A stretch of 64,000 bases of DNA, from the NCBI GenBank assembly GCA_015847255.1, contig JADLZK010007652.1:151571-215570 (forward strand), in the 5' to 3' direction. Under the pieces are notes generated by a model. The model had not been told where the DNA came from, ran no database searches, and saw nothing but the letters and a program-made list of their open reading frames with translations. How positions within the stretch are numbered: the stretch's first letter is position 1; each line of letters opens with the position of its first letter. The DNA is from Hyparrhenia diplandra. Taxonomy: Eukaryota > Streptophyta > Magnoliopsida > Poales > Poaceae. This document shows positions 44,740 to 57,197 of the stretch, piece after piece. The translations under genes were made by a program, and so were the position numbers.

Positions 44740-47060
44740 ATATTTCGAGTGGTTGGGGGCTCCCCACAACCTAGCGCCCCTCCTAGCCCCCTCCCGCCGC
44801 CGCCGCGCCCCGACACCGGCGCCCGCCCTTCCCCCCCCTCCCCCGTCGCCCCTCCCTCCCAAATCCATCGCTCCCCCACCCCAACTCATCGTTTTCTCCC
44901 CCTCCCGCCCCGGCCTCGTGTGCGGACAGGCGGGAGCCGCCGACGCGACATGGCCTATCTCCCCCACACCCCATTCCCTCGTGGCCTCTGCCTCCCTCGG
45001 GATGCATTGCCGGGAGCTCTTGGCGCCTCCTTGCCTAGCTCGCTTGGTGCCGCGGGCTGGCGCCGCCGACCCGGCTAGGGAGGGGTCGCCGCTTCGGCGC
45101 ACCCGGCCGGCATAGGGGGCCACGGCGATGTTGTCCCTATGGAGCCCGCGGTCGCGACAGAGCCAGTTTCGGGGTAGGGGACCTACGCCACCGTCCTTGG
45201 CGCCCCCGCCGCCATCCCGAGAAGAGGACGTCGCTAGAGCTAGCCCGGGTGTCGTGCCCACCGCCGCCTCCCTTCGCCGGACCTGCAGCATCCCCAACGG
45301 GATCCACCTCCCGACCTCGTCTAGATCGTCGGGCCGGTCGGAGCCCGACGTCGTCTTCGTGCACCCTTCTACTCTGAGCTCGTCGCTGTCTCCCTCTGCC
45401 GCAGCCCTCGGACAGGCCCCTTCAACGACGGCGGCCGTTGACAACAGCTGCTTTGGTGGCCGCGGCCTCTCCCGCAACACCGATCCATTTGTAACCTCTG
45501 CCGGCAGGTCCAAGGCGGAGCGCTGTGGTAGATGCCCGTCGAGGACGTCAACTCTATGGATGAGGTGGACTATGACCCCTCCCCGCGCTACCTCGGCGTT
45601 GTGCGCCGCGCAATCTCACTGTCGGCGGTCGCGGGTGGCGTCGCTGGACGCCGGCGGGTCTCAACGCGGCTTTTGACGTCATTGAGACCGCCCTCGCTGC
45701 CTGTGGCGGGGCCGAACCCCCCTTGCTCACGGGAGGCGGGGTGCTAATCCTGGCCATGAAGGTGTTGGCATCTTGGGTGACAACCCTGGCGCCGAGGCCA
45801 ATCGCCCCATGCACTGGCGGCGGCGTCTTCATCGTCGGACGAGGACCAGTGACGCTGTTAGCCCTCCTGTGGTGTCTCCTCATCCATCTGCTAGGGTGCC
45901 CACCCACTAGAGGCTCGGCCGATGGTGGTCAACATTGACGTGAGCATCGCCGACACACCCACAAACCCACTCGTACTCAAGCCATGTGTTGGTGCGGGGA
46001 CTCTCACTCGGGTGGACCCAATTCAAGATGTCAACGGGTACCCGAAACCCGAAAACCCGATGGGTTTTACCCGATAAAGTGACGGGTATGGAACGCATTT
46101 GGTATCCATGGATACGTTAATGGGTACAATGTTGTATCCGGCGGGTATGACGGGTAAATGGTATGGAAGTGTAGTATCCATACCCGCGTACCGCGGGTAG
46201 AAAAAATACCCGCATAAATATATAGCCTGTCTCTACAATTTTAGCCCAAGTAAGCATATGGCCCATTAATTTGGCCCATATAATAATGAACTCTAGTGTA
46301 TTGTTCATTAATTTGGCCCACATAGCTTAGTATTTGGCCCATATAAGCATACAAGTATATAATATAGTCCATGAACTCGGGTGTATTCGCGGGTATGGAT
46401 TACCCGTCGGGTAAAAATTATCCGTCGGGTACGGGTATGGAATGAAATCAGTATCCATGTGCTTTCGCGGGTAACCCGATGGGTATGGATTTGACCTAGC
46501 GGGTACGGGTATGGATGACTAGCATCCATCGGGTACATACCCGTTGCCATTGTGAGACCCAATGCTTGACGAGATCGTGGCCTCCCTCGTCATGCGCTCG
46601 GCTACCACTGTGGTCTACCAAGCAGCCCCGATGGATCCACCTTCGCCGCTACGCATGGTCAAGCACAACTTCACAGATGCTATGAGGCTGGAGGTTTGTG
46701 CGGGGCTGGTGGACCCCCTGTCACCAACTTTTTTCGCCTAGCCCAACCCCATGCTGATCGAGGAGGCTCGTCTATGCCTGGTGACCCAGGCGGAGGTGGC
46801 TGTTGTGTGGGCCACGCCGCCTGGATTGCCTCCCATTACTTTACGTGGGGGGCACCGCCGGCGCGCCATCCGACTGGGGTTGACCGACACAAGTTCTCCC
46901 GCCGCTGCTCGGGGAAGCTTTTGATGCAAAATGTGACACCGCATCTCACACACTACAAGCCGGAAGAAGTTGGCTTCACTCAACCAAGCCTCGATCGGTT
47001 GAAATCCAAGCATACCGGTCAATTTGACCTAAAATTGACAAGGAATGAAAGTGATCAGTA
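44740..47060 (+). mobile_element. Degenerate GC-rich coding-like repeat, interrupted by a 0.5-kb element
   Basis: Plus-strand codon-biased pieces continue across 45128-46020 and resume at 46560-46915 (DEIVASLVMRSATTVVYQ, PMDPPSPLRMVKHNFTDAMR), with frameshifts and stops. The longest single frame (45128-45676, 182 codons) is not recognisable. The abrupt GC-rich 5' start and lack of pol motifs suggest a LINE ORF1-like or captured sequence. I could not name it or find duplications. Confidence 0.3.
46032..46546. mobile_element. hAT-like/unclassified element built of 'cgggtatgga' repeats
   Basis: Ends CAACGGGTAC... and ...GTACATACCCGTTG are inverted. Throughout there are many copies of 'acgggtatggat', 'tacccg' and 'ggtatccat' in both orientations. 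It splits the surrounding GC-rich reading frame. Flanking 8-bp duplications are not clear, so the superfamily is uncertain. Confidence 0.5.
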
Positions 47061-48400
47061 ATCTCATGTGGAACATGTTGGGTGTTGCCAGACAGTTTCA
47101 AATGCAGCTCATTGAGCCAAATTAGACATCAAATAGCTAGAGAGCTGCATGTTAATCGGAAAGCAATGAAATCGGTAGTTCTTCATAATGTGAACAAAAC
47201 AACGCACACCATCGATTCTTGTATGTGGTAGTTGATACAATTAAATAAACCATGCATATATATGTGTGTTTCAAGCATCTAAAGCATCAAGCTTACTTAA
47301 TATCAACCAAGAAGCAACATATACAAATAAATCTAACCCAAACATCGCAGCAAAGATCCAAACCAACTAGTCTCTTGCATGACTACATCTCCCTAAACCC
47401 TTTTCACCTAAGTCACCATCCACCGCATGACGATCAATAGAAGCTAGAAACTAATGCCGATAGATCCACATGTACACATTACTCATGAAGCTTAACCACA
47501 AGATTGCGCTTAGTAAGACAATCCATGACAATTAAAAGGTAACTCGTATGAACACATCTAATCTAAATAACAAGATGCATAGATCCGATTCGACTAGTCG
47601 CCGCCGACGACTAACCTTCCTAGACCTGTCTAGCATAAACTCGATTAAGCTAATCCACCGCATGATACCACTCTCTCGGGTTTATGCCCCTCATCACAAC
47701 TAGACTAATCCGCCATATGATACAATCTAGAAGCAAGGATCTAAAAGCACTTCATTACTTAAATAGATATATAAATACTTGCTACTCGTGAAAGCTTAAC
47801 CAAACCGACTAATTAACCGATTTAGGGTCTATGAAGAAGGAACAAACGAGCCAAACACAAACAAACCAAAAAATATTGTACCAAATTCTAGTCCACCGGA
47901 TGACTAGCTCTAATACAACCTAAGCCTGTATCTTCTGCACGACACCCAACCCTGCCAAGGATCTACTTATGCCCAACAAGCTTGAACCCACAACATGTGA
48001 TGATCAAGATTGATGAATCTTTGGCCAATGTAAGCATGAGATCTAATCATCTAAGTAACATCAGTATGAATCAAGCATTAAAGACAATTAAATCTATAAA
48101 GATCTAAGGCTAAATTTATCAATCTAGATCGACAAAAGTGTTGTATCAATAAATAAACATGAAAGATCATGAACAACACATGGTAGCTTAATGAATCCAT
48201 TAGAATAGCCAGATCTAACAAAGCCGATAACTATCTTTCTTTTACTTCAATCCACCGCATGATACAAAGTAAAAACTAAGACTTCTTGCTACCGAGCTTA
48301 AATCCACCGCATGATACTAAGCAAGGTAAAACAAGACTGCTTGCCATCTGATCTAAATACACCGCGTGATACTAGATAGATATACAAGGTTGTCGTATTT
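47061..48400. repeat. AT-rich region with interspersed 'atccaccgcatgata' motif
   Basis: Seven matches or near-matches to ATCCACCGCATGATAC occur at about 47417, 47656, 47705, 47890, 48248, 48304 and 48357, irregularly spaced and always on the plus strand. No ORF. It may be the leader or spacer of an LTR element, but no LTR was identified. Confidence 0.55.
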
Positions 48401-48949
48401 TACAGAGGTTGACGGATCGATGATTTGATGACATCAAGCTCTACATTTGATTGATCAAGTAAAATCATAATAGGTTATAGAAAAGACCATAAAAATTTGA
48501 AAGCAACGAAATTTATGATAGAAGCTGGAATCATAATAGGTTACAAAATCAATTTTATGGTGCCCATAAAAAATTAATAAACGTGTGAAGTGGTAAACAT
48601 CTACTCCTATACCTATGTTGATCTAGCATTACAGAACCGGATATGATTACATTTGATTGATCCTTGATATGATTGCATTTGATTGATTTTGGTGCTTAGT
48701 TAAATACTTGGTCATCTTTTCGATAAGATATAACTTAAAATTATTCATTCAGTAATCACATATATACATTTCTATGTGATTTTTCAAATCAAACCGAGTA
48801 GTGACTACTGATGATGAGGATGCCAATTTCAAATTACTAAAGAAATTAGTATAAAGAATGCAAGGAATTAGTAGACAGCTTCATGGTTTGAGCAATTGAA
48901 GATGTTTCCTAGTTATGAAACTTTCTAGTTTATAACTTTTTATTTAAAA

Positions 48950-49340
48950 TCATTTTATCATACAAAACAATGCTTGAATTTCTCAAATTTGAAATTCAAG
49001 TTTGTAAATGACCTCCGATAGATAAATTTCCTAAATAAAATTGTAGACCTCAAAAACTTATAAAACTTTTTGTAGTTGATAACTTTTTGATTTGAATTCA
49101 TTTAGAGTCTCAAATAAGCAATTTACACTTCGTTTTGTATAATATATTGGTAACCGAGAGATAATATTGACACAATTGACATTGTGGTGTAGTGGTAGAG
49201 GGGGTCATGCGAGAGGGAGAGGGAGAGGAGAGGGAGAGGTGGTGGGGGTTTGAATCCCGCCAACCACATAGCATGCAATTAAAAAAATGCTATCTTTTTA
49301 GATTTTTTTTATTCAATTTTACCGATTGTTTGTAGTAGTG
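48950..49340. mobile_element. CACTA-like fragment with right terminus
   Basis: Ends in TGTAGTAGTG (49331-49340), the same terminus as the 783-1988 element, and contains the same interior repeat ('acctccgatagataaatttcc', 'aactttttgtagttgat') and a tRNA-like segment. The left CACTACTACA end is not found. Confidence 0.7.
49180..49265 (+). other. tRNA-like module in CACTA-like fragment
   Basis: 'attgtggtgtagtggtagag' resembles the tRNA 5' arm and A box, and 'gggggtttgaatcccgcc' matches the B box/T-arm. A GA-rich insert separates them. It occupies the same place in the CACTA unit as the modules at 1505 and 61534. Confidence 0.6.
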
Positions 49341-52300
49341 TTCGTTATTTTTTTATTGCAAACATGTGTTAAATGTTTTTCTAGTTGCAAGATATTTTAG
49401 TTAATGATCAGAAATCACCAAGCTGACTTTAGTTGCCCTGTTTGGCATGGGTTCTCCAGTGGCTTTAGTAGCCGTTTGGAGCCGTTTTTACGCCAAACTC
49501 GTGTAAAATAAAATGGCTCTAGTGACAAAGCCCCTTAAATCGTGCTCTCACATAGGTTTGAGATATGATGAAACAAAAAAACAAGTAGCTTCATCCTGCT
49601 CCACCTCATCCTACGTGGCAATCTAAGAGCACTAGTGATTTACGCGCGCCTATGCGCGCGAGGATAGACCGAAGCAATATCCGTAAGTAATAAGCAATGC
49701 ATGCAAACAATATATATCTAGATACGATGTTCATACAGAGATACAACATAGATAGCAAATGTTCATAAAAGATCATCCTTGGATTCTCGAAGGTCGTCGG
49801 ATGATTCTACCGTAATCCATTGACTTGGTTCGCTTGTTCGCACATAAGTAGAGAGATGTCTAGCCCGCATTAGAGTATTCCATTGTTGTGTAACCGCATA
49901 CACACCGAATATAATGATTGACGTTGTTGATGAAGAAGGAAGTCAAATTGTAAGCAGAGGTGGGCTACATGGAAATCTCCTATTCATCGAGACTACACCG
50001 ACATGGCGGTTTATATTTTCGTGTAAATTGATTTAGGAGGGATAAAGTATCATCACGATGGATACATAATCCTACCGATCATATAGTAAGTTGTATCGCC
50101 TATCTCTATGAATTCAAACATCAAACTCGGCACTTCAGGCCAATTTTCATCACATGTCATATTTACTGCCTTTATCGAAACTCATTCAACAATTCCATTG
50201 TTCAAATGTGGTAATATAGAAAAGAACATCTAAATATGGCAAGTCTGCAAAGAGCTTTACAGGATAGGCACAAGATGCAAGAGCTTTACAGGATAGACAT
50301 ATATATTGGAACATCTAAATTTGTTTTTGCTAAGGGAGGTCACTGTGTTTCTGCTTGTCCTCTGTAATCGAGACGTGATATGTTCTGCTAACTAACAGGA
50401 TAGGCTTCACTGTCTTTGATGAACTGTATACGTAAAAGCATTTCTCGTTCTTGCCGCAGAATTCATATGTGCTATGTTTGGGTAACTAATAGAACTCACA
50501 GATTTGGGTGGATGTTGTTGCAAACTTCTAATATAAACAGGTGGTGACACTTTAACCTGCTAACAAGGTGCCTTCCAGGTAACAATTTGGGCATAAGGAT
50601 TAATAGACATTGATTCAAGCAAAGAACCTCGGTGTTACTAAAAAATAAATAAGTTGCCAATCATATTGGGTCATCTAATGCTTATGTTTTGTGGAGAAAT
50701 ATTTATATTCAGACTCTGGATATTATAAATCTTGGAAGAGTTCCACATCGAAGCATGTATGTTGATAGTTCGTACCTGGCAATGAAAGGTGACTGCTCTC
50801 TAGCTTTGATCCCAAGACTAACCCGAACCTCTCTAATGCTTTCACAATCCCATGTCTACATTCTGCAGAGTTCATATTTACAAGAGCACAGAAAAATGGC
50901 AGCTGAACTATGAACAACAAAGCTGAATTAATATGATGAAAGCTCTGTTTGAATTCATCAGTTAATAGATCAGTTCATTATAGCGACTCATTACAAAACG
51001 GAAAACCGAACCGCTAGAACCTAGATGGCAAATCTAACATCTCGAAGCCGTTAGTTTGGGCATGATAAGATACACCTCAAATTCAATCATATAGGAACCA
51101 TCAAGATATGTGTAAGGTGATCTGGCATTTAAAACTCTAAATATGAGATTGCACATAGTAGTTATCACATATAAGATCCTACAGGTCTTGCTAATAAATC
51201 TTTTTGAGGTCAACCGTAGTTATCAGTTATCACAGATCTGAATTAAAAAGCATCAGTAATGTTCATAAAAGATAGTCAACCAAGGTTAGAGGTGAAGAAA
51301 CTTATTTAATTAGAGTAAAAGATGAGTGACAAGAAGCTCCAACAAATCCTTAACATATTATGTTTTTATTTTCTGTAGATAGGTATGCAAAATGACTGCT
51401 GATAGGGCATGTTTTCATTTTTTTGTAGATGGCTATGCAAAATGACTGCTAATAGGGCTCGGTTACACCAGTCTCCAGAGACCATATGTATGGGCAAAAG
51501 TATATATATATCCCTGTCACCTCTAACACCCTTCAGGTACATTAAAGCGAAATAAAGGTTCCTCAAAAAAACAAGCAAAGAACAACAAATTGACAGTGCG
51601 CAGACATATTATGAGGGTCAGTGAACCATATTGCAAAACTGAAAAAAGCTCTTGCTTCCTGTAATCATAGCCATTTGTAATTTTTTCTTACAACCTCCAG
51701 ATCCATATCTCTAGTTCAATAAAAAGAAAGGTAATCCATGTTGTTATTAGGCCCGTGCTGCAAAATGAGAACAAAAGCAAAAGGTAACATTAGTTAAACA
51801 CATATGGTCATATGGAGTAAAAAACACTAAACCGACCAAACATTTTCCCCGGGTCTCACAATGGCCCTAAGGTAGGACACACAGGATATGGAAAAGGAAA
51901 GATACCGTAAGCCAAAGAAAATAATTTAAGTCTGGTTGCATATCCTAGATTCTTGCATAAAGTAGGACAAAAGCAAATAGCACCTAATGATGCATCATCA
52001 ATGTGTACTTGCAACCAACTAAGAAGAAACTACAACCTGAAGGGGTGAAAGCATCGCCTATTTATTGCGCATAAGGTCGAGGTAAAATAAGGTTGTGTGA
52101 CGGATGTCGCTATAATGCTGTACTCGGTAACAATTATGGAGCACCTCACCGAAAGTAGCGCCTTGGGAAACAATTACGTAACATGTATAAATTAGCCTCG
52201 CGAAATCATGAAACAATGCTAAAGTCCAACCACAATCTTACCTGTCATCATTTAAGCAAAGATAAGAATCTAGCAAACCAACATTAGAATTATATGTGCA

Positions 52301-52446
52301 CGGTTAAAATGGCAAACACACGCCATATCGCAATCCCAAAGATATCACCCGAGGTAATCTGAAAACATATAAAAATAATAGGAGGGAATCTAAATCAATA
52401 CATAGAGATGACATTCAAATATGACCTCTTTAGAAGCACAAGTTAC

Positions 52447-52571
52447 CAAGCTTTGCTACCTTGTAGGCATTGTATGATCCACTGGCTTTCGACATGTCAA
52501 AAGCTCCAAAAAAAACCACGCCAAAGGTATATACATCACTTTTCTGGGTTAGTTGGCCAGTTATTGCATAG
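52447..52571 (-). pseudogene. Captured PTI1-like receptor-like cytoplasmic kinase exon
   Basis: A 125-nt exon between CTGCAG and AG-CTTG|GTAACT reads YAITGQLTQKSDVYTFGVV, then after a 1-nt T insertion ELLTCRKPVDHTMPTR, stop, QSL. Plant PTI1-type kinases (signalling downstream of immune and oxidative-stress receptors) have YAMTGQL-KSDVYSFGVV and LLTGRKPVDHT-PRGQQSL here, kinase subdomains IX-X. The frameshift and the stop within the RGQQSL region make it a pseudo-exon. The splice sites remain intact. Confidence 0.85.
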
Positions 52572-53649
52572 CTGCAGAATCAAACCTCAAGTCAAATTGT
52601 AGATTGATCGCATAACAACAAGCGTCACTTCAATCAATAATCTAAAAAACAATGCCTATTATCAAATTAGTTGCTGCTAGCTAGAGAGTATCAGATTCAG
52701 ATTGTAGCTTGCTTGTCATCCAGGAAGTAATTGGCTGGTAGCAGCAAAAATAGAACAAAAGATTCAAGGTTGCCATGGATTCAGCTGTTGGTCATTTTTT
52801 TTGTAATCTATGATGCTATGTAAAAATAATCTCATTTTCCCTACTGAAATTCAGTAAACATCTAACCAAGAATGTGAAACTCGGCGGCCTGCCACCCAGT
52901 CTGTCTCAAGAACAGTCATGGAGCAGTCACATGGCACAAAGGGTCCATACCATACTTTGGGGAACTGTACATGTTACACTATTAGCTCCAAGCAAGTGGT
53001 TTGCATATAACTTTCTCAGACAGAACTACGGCAAAATGAAATAACTAATGTGGTCCACAGGTGGTCTTCATATGTGTTTTTTGGATTAACAGCCGGAAGA
53101 TTATCATGTCAATTGTGAATATATTTCTGGGATCGACAAAGCATTTGTGTTTAAAAAAAAAAGGAATATACCATGCAAATATGTGGGAAGGGAAGATGCA
53201 CAGGAGGCTCTTCTTTCTATTTCATTATCAGTTAGGAGTTTGTATTTTTTTTAAAAAAAAAATCTGGAATAGAGGTCATCTAAGCTGAAACAGCACACAC
53301 AAGAATAAAAAATAAGCATGATACAAAGCTTTTTAGAATAATACGGCCTGCCATTTAAACTTTTAGGATAGTAGTTTTAGACTCATGTTTGTTACTAATT
53401 ATTAGTATCGCCATTCTCTATCTCTTTGTCTTTGCCTTCCCATCAAGACACGGGCATAACTAATAGTAATGCTTAAAAATAGCTTTCTGAACTCAAACCG
53501 TTGCATATTCTATAGAACTCGATACACAAGGAGTAGTAATAGAATTCTAGTTCATTGGCCAACATCCAGATCACATATGGAGTATAGCAACTTCCATAGG
53601 ACCAAGGCAGTACATATTACAAATAGAACTTTTTTTTTCTTAAACTTAC

Positions 53650-53730
53650 CTTTGGTATCTAGAGTTTCTGAAAGCGCTATGGTGCCAAACTCAAGGACAT
53701 TGACATCTGACGTAATCAATTTTCAATAAT
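53650..53730 (-). pseudogene. Small exon-like fragment, unrecognised
   Basis: The minus strand reads SDVNVLEFGTIALSETLDTK before an AAG|GTAAGTT donor. It is part of the Helitron cargo. The parent gene is not recognised, and I cannot tell whether it comes from the same gene as the kinase exon. Confidence 0.3.
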
Positions 53731-53965
53731 ACAATGACTGAATCAAGTTTTGGCTGCAAGTAACAACAAATAAATTGAGTAATTAGGCATTCAAGAAACT
53801 GTATTAACTAAGCAGCTCATGGCAACATAATGCATTGACACCTACTCGGCTTGCAATGGACTGAAATAACATCATACAACTATAAATAAATAATACAAAG
53901 CTACACATGATCTCAGGTGATAACTTAGCATAAGAATAACTGCATGGGCTGAAGACCGCCAGATC

Positions 53966-53982
53966 GTAACCCTAACCCTAAC
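53966..53982. repeat. Short telomere-like repeat / telo-box
   Basis: 'taaccctaaccctaacc' lies in the leader region of the second Helitron unit. The plant telomere unit is CCCTAAA, so with only three non-plant-type units this is better read as a promoter/5' UTR telo-box-like motif than as an interstitial telomere. Confidence 0.6.
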
Positions 53983-54023
53983 CATTGGGGCACATGCTGA
54001 ACGTTATATACATGGTTAGAAGA

Positions 54024-54024
<1 letters not shown>

Positions 54025-54059
<35 letters not shown>

Positions 54060-54365
54060 GAGAAGGGGGGGTCACTGCGCCGCCGCCGCCGCCGCCGCGG
54101 CCGCCTCAAGCCGCCAGCGCCGGGTAGCCGCCGCCGGGCCCGCCCGCCGGCCGCCCGCCGGCCGCCAGGCGCGCCGCCCGTGCCGGGCTGGCCGCCCCGT
54201 GCCTCGCGCCCGCGCGGGAGCCGCGGAGGTGGAGGCAGCGGCGCTGGGCGGCGCCCCGAGACGCCGCAAGATCGGGAGCGAGAGGAGAGAGAGAGAGGCA
54301 GAGGCTTCGTAGTTTGTTTGTTTTTTTTTTTTTTTTTTTTACCGTGAGGAGGGGGCCAAATATAT
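54025..54365 (-). promoter_or_regulatory. TATA promoter, A-run and GC-rich leader of second Helitron unit
   Basis: Minus-strand CGTATATATTTGGCCCCC (about 54365-54348) is followed by a 21-nt A-run (54341-54320), a CT-rich stretch, a GC-rich leader (54290-54065) and a CT microsatellite (54055-54025). Open frames in the GC-rich part occur on both strands and are compositional. Confidence 0.45.
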
Positions 54366-54399
54366 ACGTGCTGCTACAGTAGAATGAGCTAGATCCGGT

Positions 54400-54960
54400 C
54401 GTCGAAGCCAAGATCGAACGGTCAAAAATAATTTTGCTAACGTGGACATCCTGGCCGCACGTTTTCTCCACACCAAATATTACTTTTAAATGTTTTAAGG
54501 GTGGAGATGTTTTGCCAAACGGTTCAGCAAAGAAAGCTACAGCTCTATTGATGAAGTTGTTTATGGAGCCAAAGTCTAAAAAAAATGGATTCCCTAGTGA
54601 AGTGAAGCCGTGCCAAATGGGCCAGTCTAGTGGAAAGAGATATTTACTTTTCTTATATTTAATGAGAGCATATCTTCGATCCACGGATCATGCACTGCTG
54701 CAATTTTTTTTTGTCCGTGCTAATATTTCCCTAAGGTGCCGTGAAATAAATGATACAAAGTTTCAACAAAAAAATATGCTATTTACTAAATTAGTGAGGA
54801 TTATTTGCTTCAAATGGTACAAACGTCTTGATATGATAGAATAATATATGGGGAGACTCACATCTGTTCTCTAGAAGGATTAAATAAACTAGTGAGTCTT
54901 ATACTAACATAACAAATGAAATATCTCCCTTGGTTAGTGTATTCCGGTGGGATTCAAGAA
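54400..54960. other. Spacer with MITE remnant
   Basis: 'gtgccaaatgggccagtcta' and 'gccaaacggttcagc' near 54490-54630 resemble hAT-type MITE ends often found near grass genes. The 103-codon minus-strand open frame through it is the well-known fortuitous ORF of that MITE type, not a gene. Confidence 0.4.
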
Positions 54961-54964
54961 CTCA

Positions 54965-55074
54965 GAGCTTTTTTTTTTTTTTTGTCTCTACGTAGAGTAT
55001 ATTTAATAATTCGTTCGCTGCACATACGACTGTACATACGCACCTTGCCACCTTGGACCCTTTGAGCCTTGAAG

Positions 55075-55105
<31 letters not shown>

Positions 55106-55800
55106 GTCTCTACGTAGAGTATTTAATAATTCGTTCGCTGCACATACGACTGTACATACGCACCATGCCACCTTGGACCCGGGATAAAAGAGGTGTCCAT
55201 TGCCTTGATTTTGGCACGGCAAGCTGGAGTCCAAAGAGTTTGGCTAGAATCGGATTGCCAAGAATTGCTGCGACTTTGGCAAGCTGGAGAACAACAAAGA
55301 TCAAGCGTGATGTCAATTCTGATGGAGATTAGGAGTTGAGTACTTTGTTTCAAGGGTTTAAGTTTTCGTTTGCTTCTCGCTCTTGCAATAATGTAGCACA
55401 TATGTTAGCAAAACAGGTCACATACGAAACTCGGATCGGTGGTGGTCTATGGCCCCGGCTTGTGTTTCTGGTCTGTTGGCTTCAGATTGTAATCCTCGCT
55501 CTATTTGATAAATGAAATCTCTATTATCGCCCAAAAATGTTAAGTTGACACGGCTGGACGGGATAAAAGATGTAGATGCAGAGACCATGGCCCTATAGCA
55601 AGGCAAAAAAGAAAGTTAAGTACACACGGTTGGATTGGAAAGAAAAAAAAAAAACACATAATTCGTTCGCTGCACATACGCACCTTGGACCCGGGGATAA
55701 AAGATGTAGATGCATAGACCATGGGCCCTAGAGCAAGGCAAAGAAAAAAAATGTTAAGTAGACACGGCTGGACGGAAAGAAAAGAAAAAAAAACGGTATG
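54965..55800. repeat. Local tandem/segmental duplications
   Basis: 'gtctctacgtagagtat' through 'gcaccttgccaccttggaccc' occurs twice in tandem (about 54982-55060 and 55106-55180), each next to a long T-run. A third partial copy ('aattcgttcgctgcacatacg') lies at 55662, and 'gatgtagatgcatagaccatgg' with flanks is duplicated at about 55568-55640 and 55706-55790. Non-coding. 55860-56159 shows nothing recognisable. Confidence 0.75.
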
Positions 55801-57197
55801 TATGCCAACGCTTGGCATATGTTGCTGCTCGCTCGCTTGCAACGACAACATAATGTGTTGCTAGGTATCCGCTGCTAGGTATCCGCTGCTGACGGTAAAT
55901 CTATTTTTTTCGTGGCGAGTAAGTTGGCATGCGGACGTTTTTAAGTTGTCTAAAAACGAAAAATTGAATTTTAGTGACGGACTAAAATGCCCTGTCATAG
56001 AAAATAAAAACATCCGCCCACAGTTAATTACTTACATTAAGCATAGGCAACTTTTTGCCCGCCAAGGAAAAGTTTGGGGCAGTATCACGCAAAAGAAATC
56101 CTACAGTAGTGTTGATCTTCAATGTACTCTGATTTTTCAGAGATCGTTTTGTGTCAAGTCACTACCGGAATCCGCGTCTTTGCCGAGTCTCCACCTCTTT
56201 GCCGAGTGTATTTGCTCGGGCAATCGGCAAAGAGCCTCTTTGTCGAGTGCCAAGTAAAAAACTCGTGGCAAAAAAAACACTCGGCAAAGACTGCTTTGCC
56301 GAGTGCCGACGCTGATTGTCGAGGGTCTTTTTTCTCTCGGCAAAGCAGTTTTTGATGCCTTAAATGAGTTCAAATAAAAATGTTTTCAATTACAAAGTTT
56401 CATAACTTCTCAAGATTTACAAAGTTTAGTTTGGTCATTTCTTCATTTGACAAAGCATCAGTAAAGTGTTCACAAAACCTACATCTCTCTTCCGCATCGC
56501 CGCCGAGATCCGCTCTTCTCCGACTCACTTCCACCGCCGCCTCCACTATGCGCCGCCCACCACCAAGCAACCTTTGTTTCTACTGATCGAGGCACCTGCC
56601 AAGCACCACATCATCAGCTGCTGGTATGACGAACTTGCCATCATCTAAGATTCGATTTTGAGCTTCATCTTCTACCTTCGGCGACGGCAAGCTACCTATT
56701 CTTCGGTCACCTAGAATGATCGTCTCCACTGGCTCTATCGTCCCATCTTCAATCGCTTTGAGTGGTCCTTCCATCCACCAGCGCCCCTACGGCCCCTCGC
56801 CGGCGAGCTCATCATTGTCACTGTTGCCGATGTAGCCGTTGTGCTTATCCGCTCTTCGGACCTTGCCGTAATTTGGTCTTCTTTGGAGGACCTTTCTATA
56901 ACTTGGCTATTTAATATATAAAGTTTGCAATCGTAAAAAAAATCTCTCTCATATCCTTTCATAGTTTCTGAAACTAGAAGAGAGATTAAACAAAATTTAC
57001 TTAACAACGTTACTAACACTTTGTCAAAAGAATAAACGATCAAAGTGAACTTTCTAAATCTCAAAAAAGATATGAACCTTTGTAGTAGAATTTTTTTCAT
57101 TTTGTAGTAGAATTTTTTTTTTCATTTGATTCATCTTATCATGCAAAACTAGGTTTAAATATATCAAATTAGAAATTTGAATTTTTGAAATGACCTG

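Larger units (their letters stand above)
49632..54400 (-). mobile_element. Helitron with captured PTI1-like kinase exon (5' end not located)
   Basis: The minus-strand terminus is a perfect 7-bp hairpin CGCGCGC-ATAG-GCGCGCG (49660-49643), a 7-nt spacer and CTAG (49635-49632) followed by T. The geometry is the same as the Helitron at 18506. Rightward are minus-strand exon fragments (a kinase exon at 52571-52447, other splice-flanked pieces near 50776-50860 and 53650-53730) and a TATA-bearing GC-rich 5' end at 54060-54365. The TC 5' terminus is not identified, so the right limit is a guess. No RepHel ORF. Confidence 0.65.

Noticed and set aside
49835..49875. Minus-strand TCTCTACTTATG preceded by A as a Helitron 5' end for the 49632 terminus
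   Set aside because: It would make a 230-bp element and exclude the cargo. It matches only weakly and no supporting empty site is available.
53966..53982. Interstitial telomere
   Set aside because: Only three CCCTAA-type units, not the plant CCCTAAA unit; better seen as a telo-box-like leader motif.
54106..54684. 192-codon minus-strand open frame
   Set aside because: Crosses a MITE remnant, a promoter-like TATA/A-run and a GC leader; a chance composite.
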